Origin: Osedax fenrisi | Lineage: Eukaryota; Annelida; Polychaeta; Sabellida; Siboglinidae | Length of the DNA stretch: 64,000 bases | NCBI GenBank assembly: GCA_964019155.1 | Contig: OZ025239.1 | Location: 109,744,585-109,808,584, forward strand | Direction: 5' to 3' | Shown: positions 24,877 to 37,277 of the stretch, one piece after another | How the letters are laid out: each line of letters begins with the position of its first letter | How positions within the stretch are numbered: position 1 is the first letter of the stretch | Notes under the pieces: generated by a model | Databases searched by the model: none | What the model was told of the DNA's origin: nothing | The model's input: the letters and a program-made list of their open reading frames with translations, nothing else | Position numbers and translations under genes: made by a program

Positions 24877-25184
24877 ACTGCCTGTGTGGCTCAGTGGCTA
24901 AGGCGTCAGACACACAAGTCAGACACACAAGCAGTAGGACATGGGTTCGAGCCTCGTCCGGACCATTAATTAATTTTATAAAATGGGTCTTAAAATATTA
25001 TTTAGAAGTGATCTTATATAATTGTGTATAAATAAATTATCGGCTCTCGTTAAAACCTTGGATGCCTTAACATGGGAGCGGCTTCGAAGGTACATTAGAG
25101 CCATATATGGTTATAAGTAAAAACTTCATCTAAGTTCCTGGATGGGATGAAAGGACTCCACCAAATAAAAATAACAAAAAAAAA
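24877..25184 (+). mobile_element. tRNA-derived SINE, copy 2
   Basis: Same family as 15654, with a canonical B box GGGTTCGAGCC. A 13-bp local duplication (GTCAGACACACAA) lengthens the region corresponding to the anticodon arm. Ends CCAAATAAAAATAACAAAAA. Confidence 0.92.
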
Positions 25185-25569
25185 GATAAAGTAATTTTTC
25201 ATAAAGTCATAAATGAGAATTTTGATAATTATATATTTAAATATTATTAGTATTAATTAGTATTAGTATTATTAGTAACTAAATTTAAATTATATTATAT
25301 AAAAGATATTTCATTATCAGATTTCAAAGAAATATATATTTGTATCATCTGTAAATAAATCAATATACACGCATGTTTAAAGATACATGGAAAATACTTA
25401 ATATATTATTACAATAAAAGTAGACCTAGTTCATATCTATATGGTAGGTTTACTCTATATTTTATAGAATATTAAAAAATATGTTCGACTCGTCTATTTT
25501 AATATCTATTCGATCAAAAACTATAAGACCATCTTATTATTGTATTATAAGTATCGTATTATTGTGGTT

Positions 25570-25866
25570 TTTTGTTATTGTTATTTTTATTTGGTGGAGT
25601 CCTTTCATCCCATCCAGGAACTTAGATGAAGTTTTCACTTATAACCATATATGGCTCTAATGTCCCTTCGAAGCCGCTCTCATGTTAAGGCATCAATGGT
25701 TTTAACGAGAGCCGATCATTTATGTATACACAATTATATAAGATCACTTCTAAATAATATTTTAAGACCCATTTTATAAAATTAATTAATGGTCCGGACG
25801 AGGGTCGAACCAGTGTCCTACTGCTTGTGTGTCTGACGCCTTAGCCACTGAGCCACACAGGCAGTT
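25570..25866 (-). mobile_element. tRNA-derived SINE, copy 3
   Basis: Reverse-oriented copy: the tail is TTGTTATTGTTATTTTTATT at the left and the head GAGCCACACAGGCAGT at the right. The B box has lost a base compared with copy 2. Confidence 0.92.
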
Positions 25867-26010
25867 TATATAATTAATATATGTTTTATATGAATTAATA
25901 TATTTATAATATAAAGTATGGGATAGCGAGGCAGGTTGAGCTATCTCAATTATTTCTGCTATTAATAAATATCCTAATGTAATTTTTAATACATGTATAC
26001 ATGTATATTT

Positions 26011-26527
26011 ACTAGCGTTGTCATTCGGACCCGGACTTCGGACCCGGACTTCGGACCCGGACTTCGGACTTCAGGTCATTGATACCGGACTGATACAGTA
26101 TAATTTATGATATGTCGGACTCGGACCGGACTTTAATATTTAACTCGGACTATTTCGGACTTTAAATATTAGATTCGGACTATTTCGGACTTTAAATATT
26201 AGATTCGTATTATTTCGGAAATGTATTATTGGATAACTAAAATACATTCTAATACATTCCAATGTTTACCTTTGGGATTATATTTATTCGCGCCATTTTC
26301 AACCAACATAGCGGTTCTGTGTATCCGCCATACTATTACTCAGCTTAGCGTCCCTTTGTGTGAAAAAGAGTCACTGTCAATTAAACTACTCCCCCCTTTG
26401 TATGTATCCGCGACACTTTTAATCCACATTGCATCATTTTAAAATATAGATATTAAAACCTGATATTTTTTTCAACTATTTGATACTCACAAATATCTCC
26501 AAGGCCCGAACCAGTTTACATCACTAT
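26011..26527. mobile_element. probable TIR element with TTCGGACCCGGAC array
   Basis: The left end ACTAGCGTTGTCATTCGGAC and the right end GTTTACATCACTATA are recognisably related to the TAGTGATGTAAA ends at 3053 and 41272. The interior motif is different: CGGACCCGGACTT, then TATTTCGGACTTTAAATAT repeats. A 73-codon plus frame (26221-26442) has no recognisable motif. Confidence 0.5.
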
Positions 26528-26539
26528 ACGATACTTATG

Positions 26540-26785
26540 CTGCTGTCAAACGATGCGGATACACTTATCAAACGATACTGATAGTGATACTTCTATCAAA
26601 CAATACTGAGACTTCTGTCAAATGATACTGATACTGATACTGATACAGCTGTCAAACGATACTGATACGATACTGATACAGTTTCGAACGATACTGATAC
26701 GATACTGATACAGCTGTTGAATGATACTGATACGATACTGATACAGCTGTTGAATGATACTGATACCATACTGAGACTTACTTTT
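26540..26785. repeat. GATACTGATACAGCTGTCAAAC minisatellite
   Basis: Irregular tandem array of GATACTGATAC and CAGCTGT(C/T)(A/G)AA units, about 32 bp in its most regular part. Minus-strand frame is repeat only. Confidence 0.9.
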
Positions 26786-27978
26786 TAGAAAATTTGAAAA
26801 CACTAATATTTACACACTTATATTTAGTATTATTATAACAACTCAACAATTATTTATTTTAACTATGTAAAATATTATTTAATTATTAATATTTTATGAA
26901 AAACTCGTTGGTGGGACAGTAAGTTTAAATTTGATATTATTAATATATTTTGTAATAACATAGAATTATTAATGGTATATAAATAAAGTATATTAATATA
27001 CTAATAAATATAAATATATAATTTTAACTAATATTTATTTTTTAAATATATCTTTAATTTTGCATTTTTTCTACCTGGCTCAACCTTCCCCATCTATGGG
27101 GCAGGTTGAGCCCATTTAAAAAAATTATAATGTAATTATATAATTAATTATTTATCATTACACTAATTTATGAATGTATTTTATTGATCATAAACTATAT
27201 TTATCATATGCACTTTATTTTATTAAAATATATTCATAACATTATTAGATAAATGTGTCTTTGTAAAAACCGGCTCAACCTTAAGGAATTCACAGCTCTC
27301 CCCTATTTATATTTGATAAAAAAAAACAATTTATGGTTAACCATATTTACATTATTGATAAGTTTAATATCAGCGGCCGTTTTAGACATTCATCATCTAT
27401 ATTAATTAACTATTAACTATATATAGTATCCGTATATATATATATATATATATATACGGATACTATAGTCAAAGATTTTCCAAAGGAAAGATATTGCACT
27501 CCCTATCTATCTCTAGTACCTCGAAATGTAAATTTAAAATGAAAAAACAATATTAACACTAGATGGCGAAATAGTATATGAAATGTTAAATCATGTGATA
27601 TTTTTATTTAAATGTCTTGTTTTCTAATTATATACATACATTTAAAATCATTACAATATAATACATGTAGTTTTTTTTAATATTAGATTTATAACAATAT
27701 ATTTATCATTTATTTTATTTGTTTATATTAAATATAACTAATCAGTGTATTCTATTGTTATATAATTATATTATCATTTTAAAATCATGTAAATATATAT
27801 TATAATACAATATACATGTATATTGTATATAATTTATTATTTACTATTACAATAAATATAGAAATGTCTTATTATCTGAATAATACCGCTAGATGGCAAT
27901 AACCCTTAACTACGATGATATGCGGTGATATTCTCCATTATATATTTATTCAAATATGATTATAAAAATTAAAAAATA
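26786..27978. other. AT-rich non-coding DNA
   Basis: Two CTCAACCT segments at 27077-27108 and 27280-27300 are the only higher-GC patches. Includes the palindrome at 27422-27475. Confidence 0.55.
27422..27475. repeat. perfect palindrome TATAGTATCCG-(TA)n-CGGATACTATA
   Basis: The 11-bp arms with GC-containing sequence bracket a TA tract; the whole 54 bp is self-complementary. Confidence 0.85.
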
Positions 27979-27995
27979 CGCCCCCAGGTGGATTC

Positions 27996-28032
<37 letters not shown>

Positions 28033-28052
28033 GCCAATTGCGCCATGGAGGC
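27979..28052 (-). tRNA. tRNA-Asn (GTT)
   Basis: On the minus strand the 74-nt sequence folds as a complete tRNA. The acceptor stem GCCTCCA pairs with TGGGGGC (one G-T pair); an A box TGGCGCAATTGG, an anticodon loop CTGTTAA with GTT, and a B box GGTTCGAATCC are all present, and the discriminator base is G as expected for Asn. No intron, and no CCA in the DNA, as in eukaryotes. Confidence 0.96.
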
Positions 28053-28449
28053 TGTATGTTTAAATGTCACTATTCGACAAATACATCATTAACAAGTTCA
28101 TTTTATCAAATATAATATATAAAATATATATAATGAAGTAGGTACCCAGTAGTACTGGGCCAGTACTACTAGGCTAGTATTACCTACCAGGCTAGTAGGT
28201 AATACCTACTATAGAATACGGATAGGTACTATACTCCGTCATAATTAGTATGATTATAATCATTATAATAATGATAATTATTATGATAATAATTTAATTA
28301 TTAAATAATTATCATAATTATTATAATAATAATAATAATAATAAATTATGATAACATAATTAAATTGTAATAATGGTAACGATAATAATAATCATAATAG
28401 TATTATACTAAGTTACCAACTAAGATACTAATAATTAGTAACTAAGTAT
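28053..28449. other. AT-rich non-coding DNA
   Basis: Short inverted CCTACTA/TAGTAGG words at 28140-28210 and AT/ATA runs. No gene. Confidence 0.55.
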
Positions 28450-29373
28450 GGGAAAGTAATCGAATACGGACACTCTCGGTATCTCAGAAACCATAAATCC
28501 AACAAAAAAATGTTTAATTAATAAAATATTCATAATTATATAAATAGTCTAAAAAATTATTTTTTATTTTTTATAATTCAAAATATTGATGATATATCCA
28601 ATAAACTGATTTTTTTATTACGTTTTTAAATTTATGAGAAAAGAAATTCAACTTAAAACCTTCTCAAGAATATAAAAATTTATCGATATAATATATAACA
28701 TTATATTATTAAAAAATAAAGTATTCTAAAATGATTGATATAATTTCTATATTTGTTATCAAATATTCATTAAGTTATAAGCATATATCTAGAGGTCATA
28801 TAAGTTCCTAATACGGACACTCTAGATTTCTTAATACGGACACCCTATAACCAATCAACACGCAGCGTATGAACTATTCTGATATTTATAAAAATCGCGT
28901 GCGTCGCACGTGCGTTATAATATTAATACCACCAAATAAAGTTAAATCTAAACTTGTTATTATTTAGATACTTAAATTGTATTATTAATTAAAAAATAAT
29001 AAAAATAAATAAATTATATACTAATTAAATTAGAATACATTGTTCATAAAATTAATTATAATTAATGTAATTGTAATTTGTCCAATTGATTCATCAATAA
29101 TAGGTAACCTATATAGTTTATCTAGTGGTATTTATGGTGTCCGTATTATAACACAGGGTGTCCGTATTCGGACATGGGTACCGAATACGGACAGTGTCCG
29201 TATTCGGACACCCCCGTTATCTATGGAATTAAAAGATTAAATAAAATTTTAAAATCACAATAATATCTATAATCATATAATATTAATATATTGTAATTTT
29301 TAAATAAAAATAATGAGTCATAAAATGTTAAGACCCTGTATTGTTAAAGTGTCCGTATTAGGTTACTTTCCCC
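28450..29373 (+). mobile_element. GGGGAAAGT / ACGGACA element, copy 3
   Basis: Begins GGGAAAGTAATCGAATACGG and ends TTAGGTTACTTTCCCC. A central cluster at 29140-29215 alternates GTGTCCGTATT and AATACGGACA. GGTATCTCAGAAACCATAAA lies just inside the left end. About 920 bp and non-coding. Confidence 0.92.
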
Positions 29374-29865
29374 TATAATTATTATAATAATAATTATTTA
29401 TAATTATAATGGTAGGATAACGATAACAATAATTATTATTATAATAAGTTACTCCTAAATTAGTAATTCTAAACTCCTAATACTTAAAGTTTTCATATGA
29501 ATATGATATTCATGATATTCAATATAATTATCATAATGATTATGATAATAATTATCATAATAAATATTATCATAATCATCCGTCGACGGAGTATAGTACC
29601 TATCTATATCCTATAGTAGGTTTGAATTTTGAATTGAATATGATATTCATATGCATAATTATTATTATAATAATTTTCAATTGCAAATTATTATTTTCAA
29701 AATATCATCATTAATTATGATAATGATCATCATAATGAGTATGATAATCATAATTAATTTTTTTTATAAACAACTAGGTATATACCTAATCTATTATATG
29801 AAAATACATGTATCTATATACCTATAGGTATACCCTATATTTAATTTAAATTAATGAAATATTAC

Positions 29866-29896
<31 letters not shown>

Positions 29897-30131
29897 ATAA
29901 TTATAATAATAATTATAATTATCATAATAATATAAATATTTATTATATATGTAATATAATATAATATAATATATTAATTTAATATAATATAATATAATCC
30001 AAAATTATTATGATAATATAATAATTATATTATATATTATAATATATTATAATAATATTATAATTATCATAATAATATTATAATTATTATAATACTTATA
30101 ATTATAAAAATATTATATATATATATATATA
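29374..30131. other. AT-rich non-coding DNA
   Basis: ATAATTAT-type self-complementary sequence and (AT)n. No gene. Confidence 0.6.
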
Positions 30132-31047
30132 GGGGAAAGTAACCGAATACGGACAGTGTCCGATTACGGATACTCTCTGTAGAAACCTATCTCAGAAACC
30201 ATAAATCCTACAACAAAAATGTTTAGTGAATTAAATATTCATAATTATGTAAATAGTCTAAAAAAAGAATTTTTTATTTTTTAATCATTTAAAATAGTGC
30301 TGATATATCCAATAAAATGATTTTTTTATTACTTTTTAAATTTACGAAAAAAAATTCTTATGACATACTTATAACCTTCTCAAGAATATTAAAATGTATC
30401 GATATAAAATATAACACAATATTATTAAAAACTGAAGCATTCTAAACATTATATACATAATTTCTATATTTTGTATCACATATTCATTAAGTTATAAGCA
30501 TTTATCTAGTGGTCATATAAGCCCCTAATACGGACACTCTAACTGTCTTAATACGGACACCCTATAACCAATCAGCGCGCAGCGTATGAACTATTCTGAT
30601 TTTCATAAAAATCACGTGCGTTACAATATTAATACCACCAATAAGCTAAATCTAAAAATTGTATTATTTAGATACTTAAATTGTATTATTAATTAAACAA
30701 ATAATAAAAATAAATAAATTATTAACTAATTAAATTAGAACAAATTAATAATTATAAATAATGTAATTGTAATTTGTATGATTGATTCATCAATAATATA
30801 TAGTTTATCTAGTGGTAGGGTGTCCTATATAGGGTGTCCGTATTCGGACATGGGTACGGAATACGGACAGTTTCCGTCGGACACCCCCGTTATCTATGGA
30901 ATTAATAGATTTAAAAAAAATTGTAAAATCACAATAATATCTATAATCATAAAATATGAATGTATTGTAATTTTTGAATACAAATATTGAGTCATAAAAT
31001 ATTAAGACCATTTATTGTTAAAGTGTCCGTATTAGGTTACTTTCCCC
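30132..31047 (+). mobile_element. GGGGAAAGT / ACGGACA element, copy 4
   Basis: GGGGAAAGTAACCGAATACG to TTAGGTTACTTTCCCC, bounded by TA on both sides. Carries the same central GTGTCCGTATTCGGACA cluster (30820-30890). Non-autonomous. Confidence 0.93.
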
Positions 31048-31212
31048 TATGAATTATATATTATATGAATATATATATAGGTGTACAGTATACAGTGTAC
31101 ACCCTATATTATATAGCTGCCATCACTAAATGATTTAGTAAATCGGCAAATGATCATCTTTTTAGAATTAGAAAAATACTGTATGATATGTATTACTGTA
31201 TGATACAGTGTA

Positions 31213-31835
31213 TCTTTTACCTCTTGAGTGTTAAGCAACATAATAGCAGCACAAGAGCATTACTAATTAATATCAGCATAATATACTTTTAATGGCAACA
31301 TAATGTAAGCTTAATGTAAACATTTGAGGATATTAATGTTGCTATTATGCTGCTATTATGAGGCTATTACTGTTAGCTGGGAATCAACTAGAGTTTTAGT
31401 AAAGGGGGTATCCCACTAGGTGTATCCCAGCAAGATTTTCCGACAACTTGCCGGAAATATTGTAACTTTAAAACAATTTTCCATCAAGTTGTAATGGGAT
31501 ACCCCTATAAAGTTAAAAATGTCAGGCAAGTTGCCGGAAAGTAATCGGGTTTCCCACTAAAATTTTAGTTAATTTGATAGAAAATCGTTTTAAAGTTAAA
31601 ATATTTCCGGCAAGTTGCTGGAAATAGGTAGGTGTAGTGCGATACCACCTTTACAAAAACTCTAGTTGATTCTCAGCTAACAGTAATAGCCTCATAATAG
31701 CAGCACAATAGCAACATTAATATCCTCAAATGTTTACATTAAGCTTACATTATGTTGCCATTAAAAGTATATTATGCTGATATTAATTAGTAATGCTCTT
31801 GTGCTGCTATTATGTTGCTATTAAAATGGATACAC
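31213..31835. mobile_element. 620-bp fold-back element with nested palindrome
   Basis: Two arms of about 200 bp are inverted: AATAGCAGCACAAGAGCATT and TAATATCAGCATAATATACT at the left recur complemented at the right, up to GCTGCTATTATGTTGCTATT. Within each arm the inner edge reads ACTGTTAGCTGGGA, close to the CCCAGCAAACAGT terminus seen at 49307. The ~230-bp centre contains a second inverted pair (TTGCCGGAAATATT and AATATTTCCGGCAA) and opens CCCAGCAAGATTTTCC. Two nested elements of one terminal type are likely. Confidence 0.8.
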
Positions 31836-32111
31836 TTGAAGTTGTCTGCCGCGATACTTTCATATTTTATAGGGGGCGTGGCTAACTTCTCAAATATAAT
31901 TAAATATTCAAAACTATTCAAATATTCAAATTTAAATGCATTTATTGAATCTAAATTAAAATCTTATATTAAAACATCTAATATTAGATATGTTATAACA
32001 TATGTTATGAGTATTCAGATATATAGAATATATAGGTGTACATATATCCTACAAATATATATTATTAATTAGTATATCATTCATTTAACATATATTATAT
32101 TGTAATAGGTA
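31836..32111. other. AT-rich non-coding DNA
   Basis: An 86-codon plus frame (31812-32072) crosses the arm boundary and looks like chance. Confidence 0.5.
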
Positions 32112-33120
32112 GGGGAAAGTCTCCGATTACCGACCCACTCCTAATACCTACCCCCTCTCGTATCTCAATAACTATAAGAGATATACAAAAATTATATATA
32201 TATACATGAATTGTTAGTAATTTAATGATAAATATGAATAAGTATTTTGTTTTAAAAAATATTCAATCCTATAATGTTATTTGATCAAATGTAATATTCT
32301 GTTTTTACTTTTTAAATATTTGAATAATAACTTTTTTTAAATCATTGTATACAATACTATATACAATACTATATATACAATAATAAATACCTATAAGTAA
32401 CACCTAAATACTTTATTAATTAAAAGACAATTTAATACTGCACATAATATTGTTTATAATCTATAAATCACTAAAATGTTTAAACTATTATAAAAATAAT
32501 TTAATTTGAATAACTATTAACCAATATATCTTAATTATAGGAACCCATATGATTTTCCTATTACCGGCCCCCTAAATTGCCCTAATACCGACCCCATGTT
32601 ATGTATAATATCCAATCAAAATAGATCCGTATTTTACTTTAAAATATGTCGTAAGTTGTTTGTGTATCATTGATATAGATTTAGGATTCATGATTCATGA
32701 TATATACATACTGATTATTAAATAAATATTAAATAATAATATACACTATTTTAATACAATTACTATAAAGTTTAAATTTAAATTTAATATTACTATTAAA
32801 ACATAATTTTTTTATACATTTTTTTTAACATAAATTGTATTTATATATATCTACAATTTGTATTGGATATTATAATACTACAATTATGTATACCTACCAT
32901 GATTATTTTAGGAGGTATGTATTATGCACATGTATCCGATTACCGACCCCCTGTTTATTCTTGTAAATATAATTAGGATACCTATATCAAAAATTTAAAA
33001 TAGCCACATTATTTATTGCCATAATATTACCCAAATTACAAAATTTCAAAATAATATATTTAATATTGAATAACTTATTACAAATAATCATTTAGGGGTC
33101 GGTAATCGGAGAATGTCCCC
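32112..33120 (+). mobile_element. GGGGAAAGT / ACCGACCCC element, copy 1
   Basis: Ends GGGGAAAGTCTCCGATTACC and GGTAATCGGAGAATGTCCCC, with TA flanks. The interior repeats CTAATACCGACCCC-like motifs (32120-32155, 32570-32600, 32935-32955, 33095). Related in plan to the ACGGACA elements and shares CGTATCTCAATAACTATAA near the left end. About 1.0 kb and non-coding. Confidence 0.9.
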
Positions 33121-33463
33121 TATGGATATTATTTAAAATGTATAAATTTAGACATTTTAAATAATATCCATACCTAAATATTAATATACACAATTAATTA
33201 AATAAATACTGAAATATCGTATATTGACAATAGGTATAAACCTATATAGGTAATCAGTAATACGCATATATAGAATGCGATAAGAAGAGCGTTTGTTAAT
33301 GTTACATGGGAACCACGGAGATAGTTGGTGGTATTAGGAAGTAGAGGTATGATCTCGAATAGATCCTACGTAGGTTATATGTTGTACGGATTGATGAACG
33401 AATAACTATAGTTTTAGGGGAATCTATAGATTTAGGGGATAGATAAAAGATAATGGAAGATTT
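33121..33463. other. non-coding DNA
   Basis: An inverted TAGGTATGGATATTATTTAA pair sits at 33120-33175. Possible unrecognised LINE sequence from 33290 onward, in view of the fragment that follows. Confidence 0.45.
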
Positions 33464-33714
33464 ATGAGGAGTGGTGAGCAGTATAATATTGTTCATTCTT
33501 CAATATACTCTTCGAATTGTCCCTCCTATTTTTCTGCTTCTCTAGTACAAAGATTTTCCCTTCCATCTCTTAGAAACCATGCATCTCATCGCCTATATGA
33601 TATATCTACCCCTATTCTCCGTCCCTCCAAAATGAATACTAGGGCCCTTAGTTATATTGGTTCTAAGTTATGGAATTCTCCCACGTGGATGAACCCTATA
33701 TGGTTATATATATA

Positions 33715-33768
<54 letters not shown>

Positions 33769-33850
33769 TCCATAACATCGCATAAAACATTCAAGAAATA
33801 TATATCCCACTATAGGTATCCTAACCGATACCATGGTACCTGCAGGTGGC
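33464..33850 (+). pseudogene. probable LINE 3' end, third family, split by (AT)n
   Basis: The plus frame from 33464 reads YDISTPILRPSKMNTRALSY then IGSKLWNSPTWM. A (R)ALSYxGxxLWNSxP block is typical for the C-terminal end of CR1/Jockey-type LINE polyproteins (family knowledge). After a 45-bp (AT)n that breaks the frame, RSITSHKTFKKYISHY fits the SxxxFKxxLK stretch that closes such proteins. Only the last ~120 codons are present. Confidence 0.55.
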
Positions 33851-34115
33851 TACTTGTAATACTAATATTGTTTGTCATCATTATTATTATTTTATTTATT
33901 AATTTCCTTACGGTTATGTCATTATATTTGATTATTATAATAATCATAAATACCATTAATAATTATTAATGGTATTTATTGTTTTACCTACTTTTATTAT
34001 TTGTATTATATATATATATATACACTTTTGAGAAATAATTTATTATTTAGTGTTTAAATAAACATTCAATTCAAAATTCAATTCAATTGATATATTAATA
34101 TATAAATTATATAAC

Positions 34116-34158
<43 letters not shown>

Positions 34159-34571
34159 CTGAATATACTCAAGTATTTGGTTACTTACTATAATATATTA
34201 AATAATTAGGTACTATAGTACCTAATTTAGAAATCTCATATCCCAACTACCTATAAACTCATATAAAAAATATGGAAGAATTGAAATAGGTATATATTAT
34301 GTAGTGTCCACGCTACTGAAGACGCGACGTCATAAATCGAGACAGTTCTAGACACCACTAGACTGATGACTCATTTCATAATTTACCTGGAACTAGTTCA
34401 TAGGGACATAGGGACATATGATATGATATGCTATACACTAATACATGTATTATCATTATAATGTTTAATTTTCTTCATTTATGTGATTGTAACACTAATA
34501 GAATCTTCTAGAACTGACCATAACGTGGAAACCCTATACGAAGATGTCGCATCACATAAGATAGGATAATA
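33851..34571. other. AT-rich non-coding DNA
   Basis: Includes AATACCATTAATAATTATTAATGGTATT (palindrome near 33950-33978) and (AT)n at 34121-34155. No gene. Confidence 0.55.
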
Positions 34572-34672
34572 GTGCGTCCAACACGTCACCGTGCATCATT
34601 TTATAATCCATGAATTATACGAAAAAGCGCTCCTGTACGGGAAAATGATGCACGGTGACTTGTTGAACGCAC
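34572..34672. mobile_element. 101-bp MITE hairpin
   Basis: Arms of about 31 bp: GTGCGTCCAACACGTCACCG and TGCATCATTTT at the left and the near-exact complement AAAATGATGCACGGTGACTTG at the right. Two or three mismatches separate the arms. No clear target duplication. Confidence 0.75.
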
Positions 34673-34849
34673 CATTCTCCTGCAAACATGCATGTAAAAG
34701 TGTTCACTAGGCATTAGGAGAACTTGTGAATATAACAATAACAACGTCGGGGCCTACACTGTTAGAAATAAATGGTATAACATTGATTAAAAAATGGTAT
34801 AACCCCGTGGCGCCCTGGTATACCATTTACGGTATACCGTTATATATAA

Positions 34850-35360
34850 CTAATTAAAAAAGTTATACCATATTTTATAAAAAGTTATACCATATTTGAT
34901 ATAAAGTTATACCATAGTTTATACCATATATTATATAAAGTTATACCATATTTTATAAAAAGTTATACCATATTTGATATAAAGTTATACCATATTTTAT
35001 AAAAAGTTATACCATATTTGATATAAAGTTATACCATAATTTATACCATATATTATATAAAGTTATACCATATTTTATAAAAAGTTATACCATATTTGAT
35101 ATAAAGTTATACCATCATTTATTAAAATTTATACAATATATTATATAAAGTTATACCATAATTTATAAAAAGTTATACCATATTTGATATAAAGTTATAC
35201 CATAATTTATTAAAATGTATACCATATATTATATAAAGTTATACCATAGTTTATTAAAGTTATACTATATTTTATTTAAAGTTATACCATAATTTATTGA
35301 AATGTATATTATATAAAGTTATATCATAATTTATTAAAATGTATACTATATTTTATTTAA
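34850..35360. repeat. GTTATACCAT tandem array (left arm)
   Basis: Higher-order units of about 44-90 bp alternate ATTTTATAAAAA and ATTTGATATAA spacers between GTTATACCAT motifs; the array decays toward 35360. Confidence 0.9.
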
Positions 35361-35636
35361 ATTTATATCAGTGTTTATAATAACTTACTATTCTATATTA
35401 TTAATTTATATATGGAATCGACATTTATAATGATAATTTATTTTCTAAAAACCACATATTTTGGTGTAACAATATTGTTTATTAACAGATACATTTTTAA
35501 ATAAATAACGTGATACAAAATTACATAAACAATTAATGTTTGTATACAATCCTATAGGACATGTATGAAACAAATAAAATTAACAATACCACTTAATAAA
35601 ATACGAAATAAATTATTTTGAACGAAAACCAAACAA

Positions 35637-35710
35637 TTATCGACACACATAATAAGCATCCTCTTTTCTGATATATGCATATATCCATGTATCCATGGAG
35701 TCATTATTTC
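35637..35710 (-). CDS. possible last exon inside the 3.25-kb element
   Basis: On the minus strand an acceptor TTTTAATTGCAG ends at 35711. In the phase left by the segment at 36403-36574 it encodes GNNDSMDTWIYAYIRKEDAY, then YVCR and TAA. Phase agreement between two independent splice sites is the main support. I do not recognise the protein. Confidence 0.45.
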
Positions 35711-36402
35711 CTGCAATTAAAATTCAAATATTTATATAAGTTATATATATATATAGTATACTAGAGTATGAATAATAATATTGTATATTATATAATAGTA
35801 TAAATATGTATCTTATAAGAAACTTTATACAGTTAATATCATATATGATAATACTATATAAAGTATACTTTATAATTGTATACTTTATATACGTTAGAAT
35901 TGTAATTAGAAAAATCCAATATATTATATTAATTACTGCAGTTATATATATAATAGAGTATACTATACTTTTAAATTAGCATACGAAAAATCATAAAATA
36001 ACTATAATATTAAACTATAGTTATTAAGTAATTATTAAGTAACCTTATCTTTATTTTCATTGTAAATTCATTTTTCAATAATTCGCAAACTCCCATCATA
36101 AAATATATGATTCCCGCATCTATTTTAGGAAATATTATATTATATATTTAATTATACACTTTATAATCTATATTTGATTAAGGAAAGAAGGATATTGATA
36201 ATATTTGTACAACAGTTAACATTATTTATATATACCTATTAGTAATATTATTTAAATTTAAGTACATTGTGAACTAAAAATAAAATAAATAATTGACCAT
36301 ATATGGATATATTGTATACTATCCATGGACTAATAAAATATAATTGCATATTTATTTTATATAGATATTTAACTAATGTTATTAATTAGATAACTAAATT
36401 AC

Positions 36403-36574
36403 CTGTTTGATCAGCTTGCGTAGTAGTGATACCTAGTACATCAATATATTCGTCTATATATTTGTGTATATACGTTATATGCTTTATCATCCCCATCAAC
36501 TCACTATTCCTCTCCGGCAGTTTTTCTAATATTTTAAATTAAATTTGAAATTCTGCAAATAATTCTACAGTTTC
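36403..36574 (-). pseudogene. possible internal exon inside the 3.25-kb element, with one stop
   Basis: Minus strand, acceptor ATGCAG before 36574 and donor CAG/GTAATT after 36403. It reads ETVELFAEFQI, stop, then FKILEKLPERNSELMGMIKH and ITYIHKYIDEYIDVLGITTT. The amphipathic Leu/Ile/Lys/Glu pattern suggests a coiled coil. One TAA in the frame implies decay, or the true exon begins after it. This could be host sequence captured by a transposon or the remains of a transposon protein. Confidence 0.45.
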
Positions 36575-37071
36575 CTGCATATTAATGATTGGCATATATG
36601 TATACATATATATATACTATATATATAGTTATCATAATTTTATAATATATATGTATGTAATAATGTGAATGTTCTAATACAGTTTATTAATCAAAGCAAA
36701 GACCTGTTGAACATAATAATAATATAACATAATAATAATTATAATAATAATAATAATAATAATAATAGTACCTAGTAGGTACTACCTACCCAATGAGATG
36801 CAAACCGAAGAATGAGGCAATCTCACCGAGTGGAATTTATTCTATAGACAAATAACGAAATATACTTTACAGACCATAACAATATAAAATACCAGAAAAA
36901 TAAACATTTACATGGCTATGGCTATAGACATATATGCATTTAACACAGAGCGAGATACCGAAATCTAGTTTAAAGTTTTATGTAGATATATCGATTTCTG
37001 TTACGTAATGCTAAATGCATTTAAATGTATATTACATTAATCGATATACCTATCTACAACTTTGACTTTAT

Positions 37072-37075
<4 letters not shown>

Positions 37076-37128
<53 letters not shown>
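37076..37128. repeat. (AT)n microsatellite
   Basis: About 50 bp of AT inside the 3.25-kb element; a second at 37243-37275. Confidence 0.95.
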
Positions 37129-37131
<3 letters not shown>

Positions 37132-37241
37132 TATAATTATATTCTAACAATTTAATTATATATTATAAATAATATATAAATATATTATAAAATTATATAT
37201 TATATAAACTTTTATATTATTATATATAATATGATATAATT

Positions 37242-37277
<36 letters not shown>

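Noticed and set aside
30778..31011. Frames on both strands inside the GGGGAAAGT element (also 29040-29240)
   Set aside because: They cross the repeated GTGTCCG words, differ between copies of the element and have no codon bias.
33302..33496. 64-codon minus-strand frame
   Set aside because: Opposite-strand shadow of the LINE fragment region, without motif.
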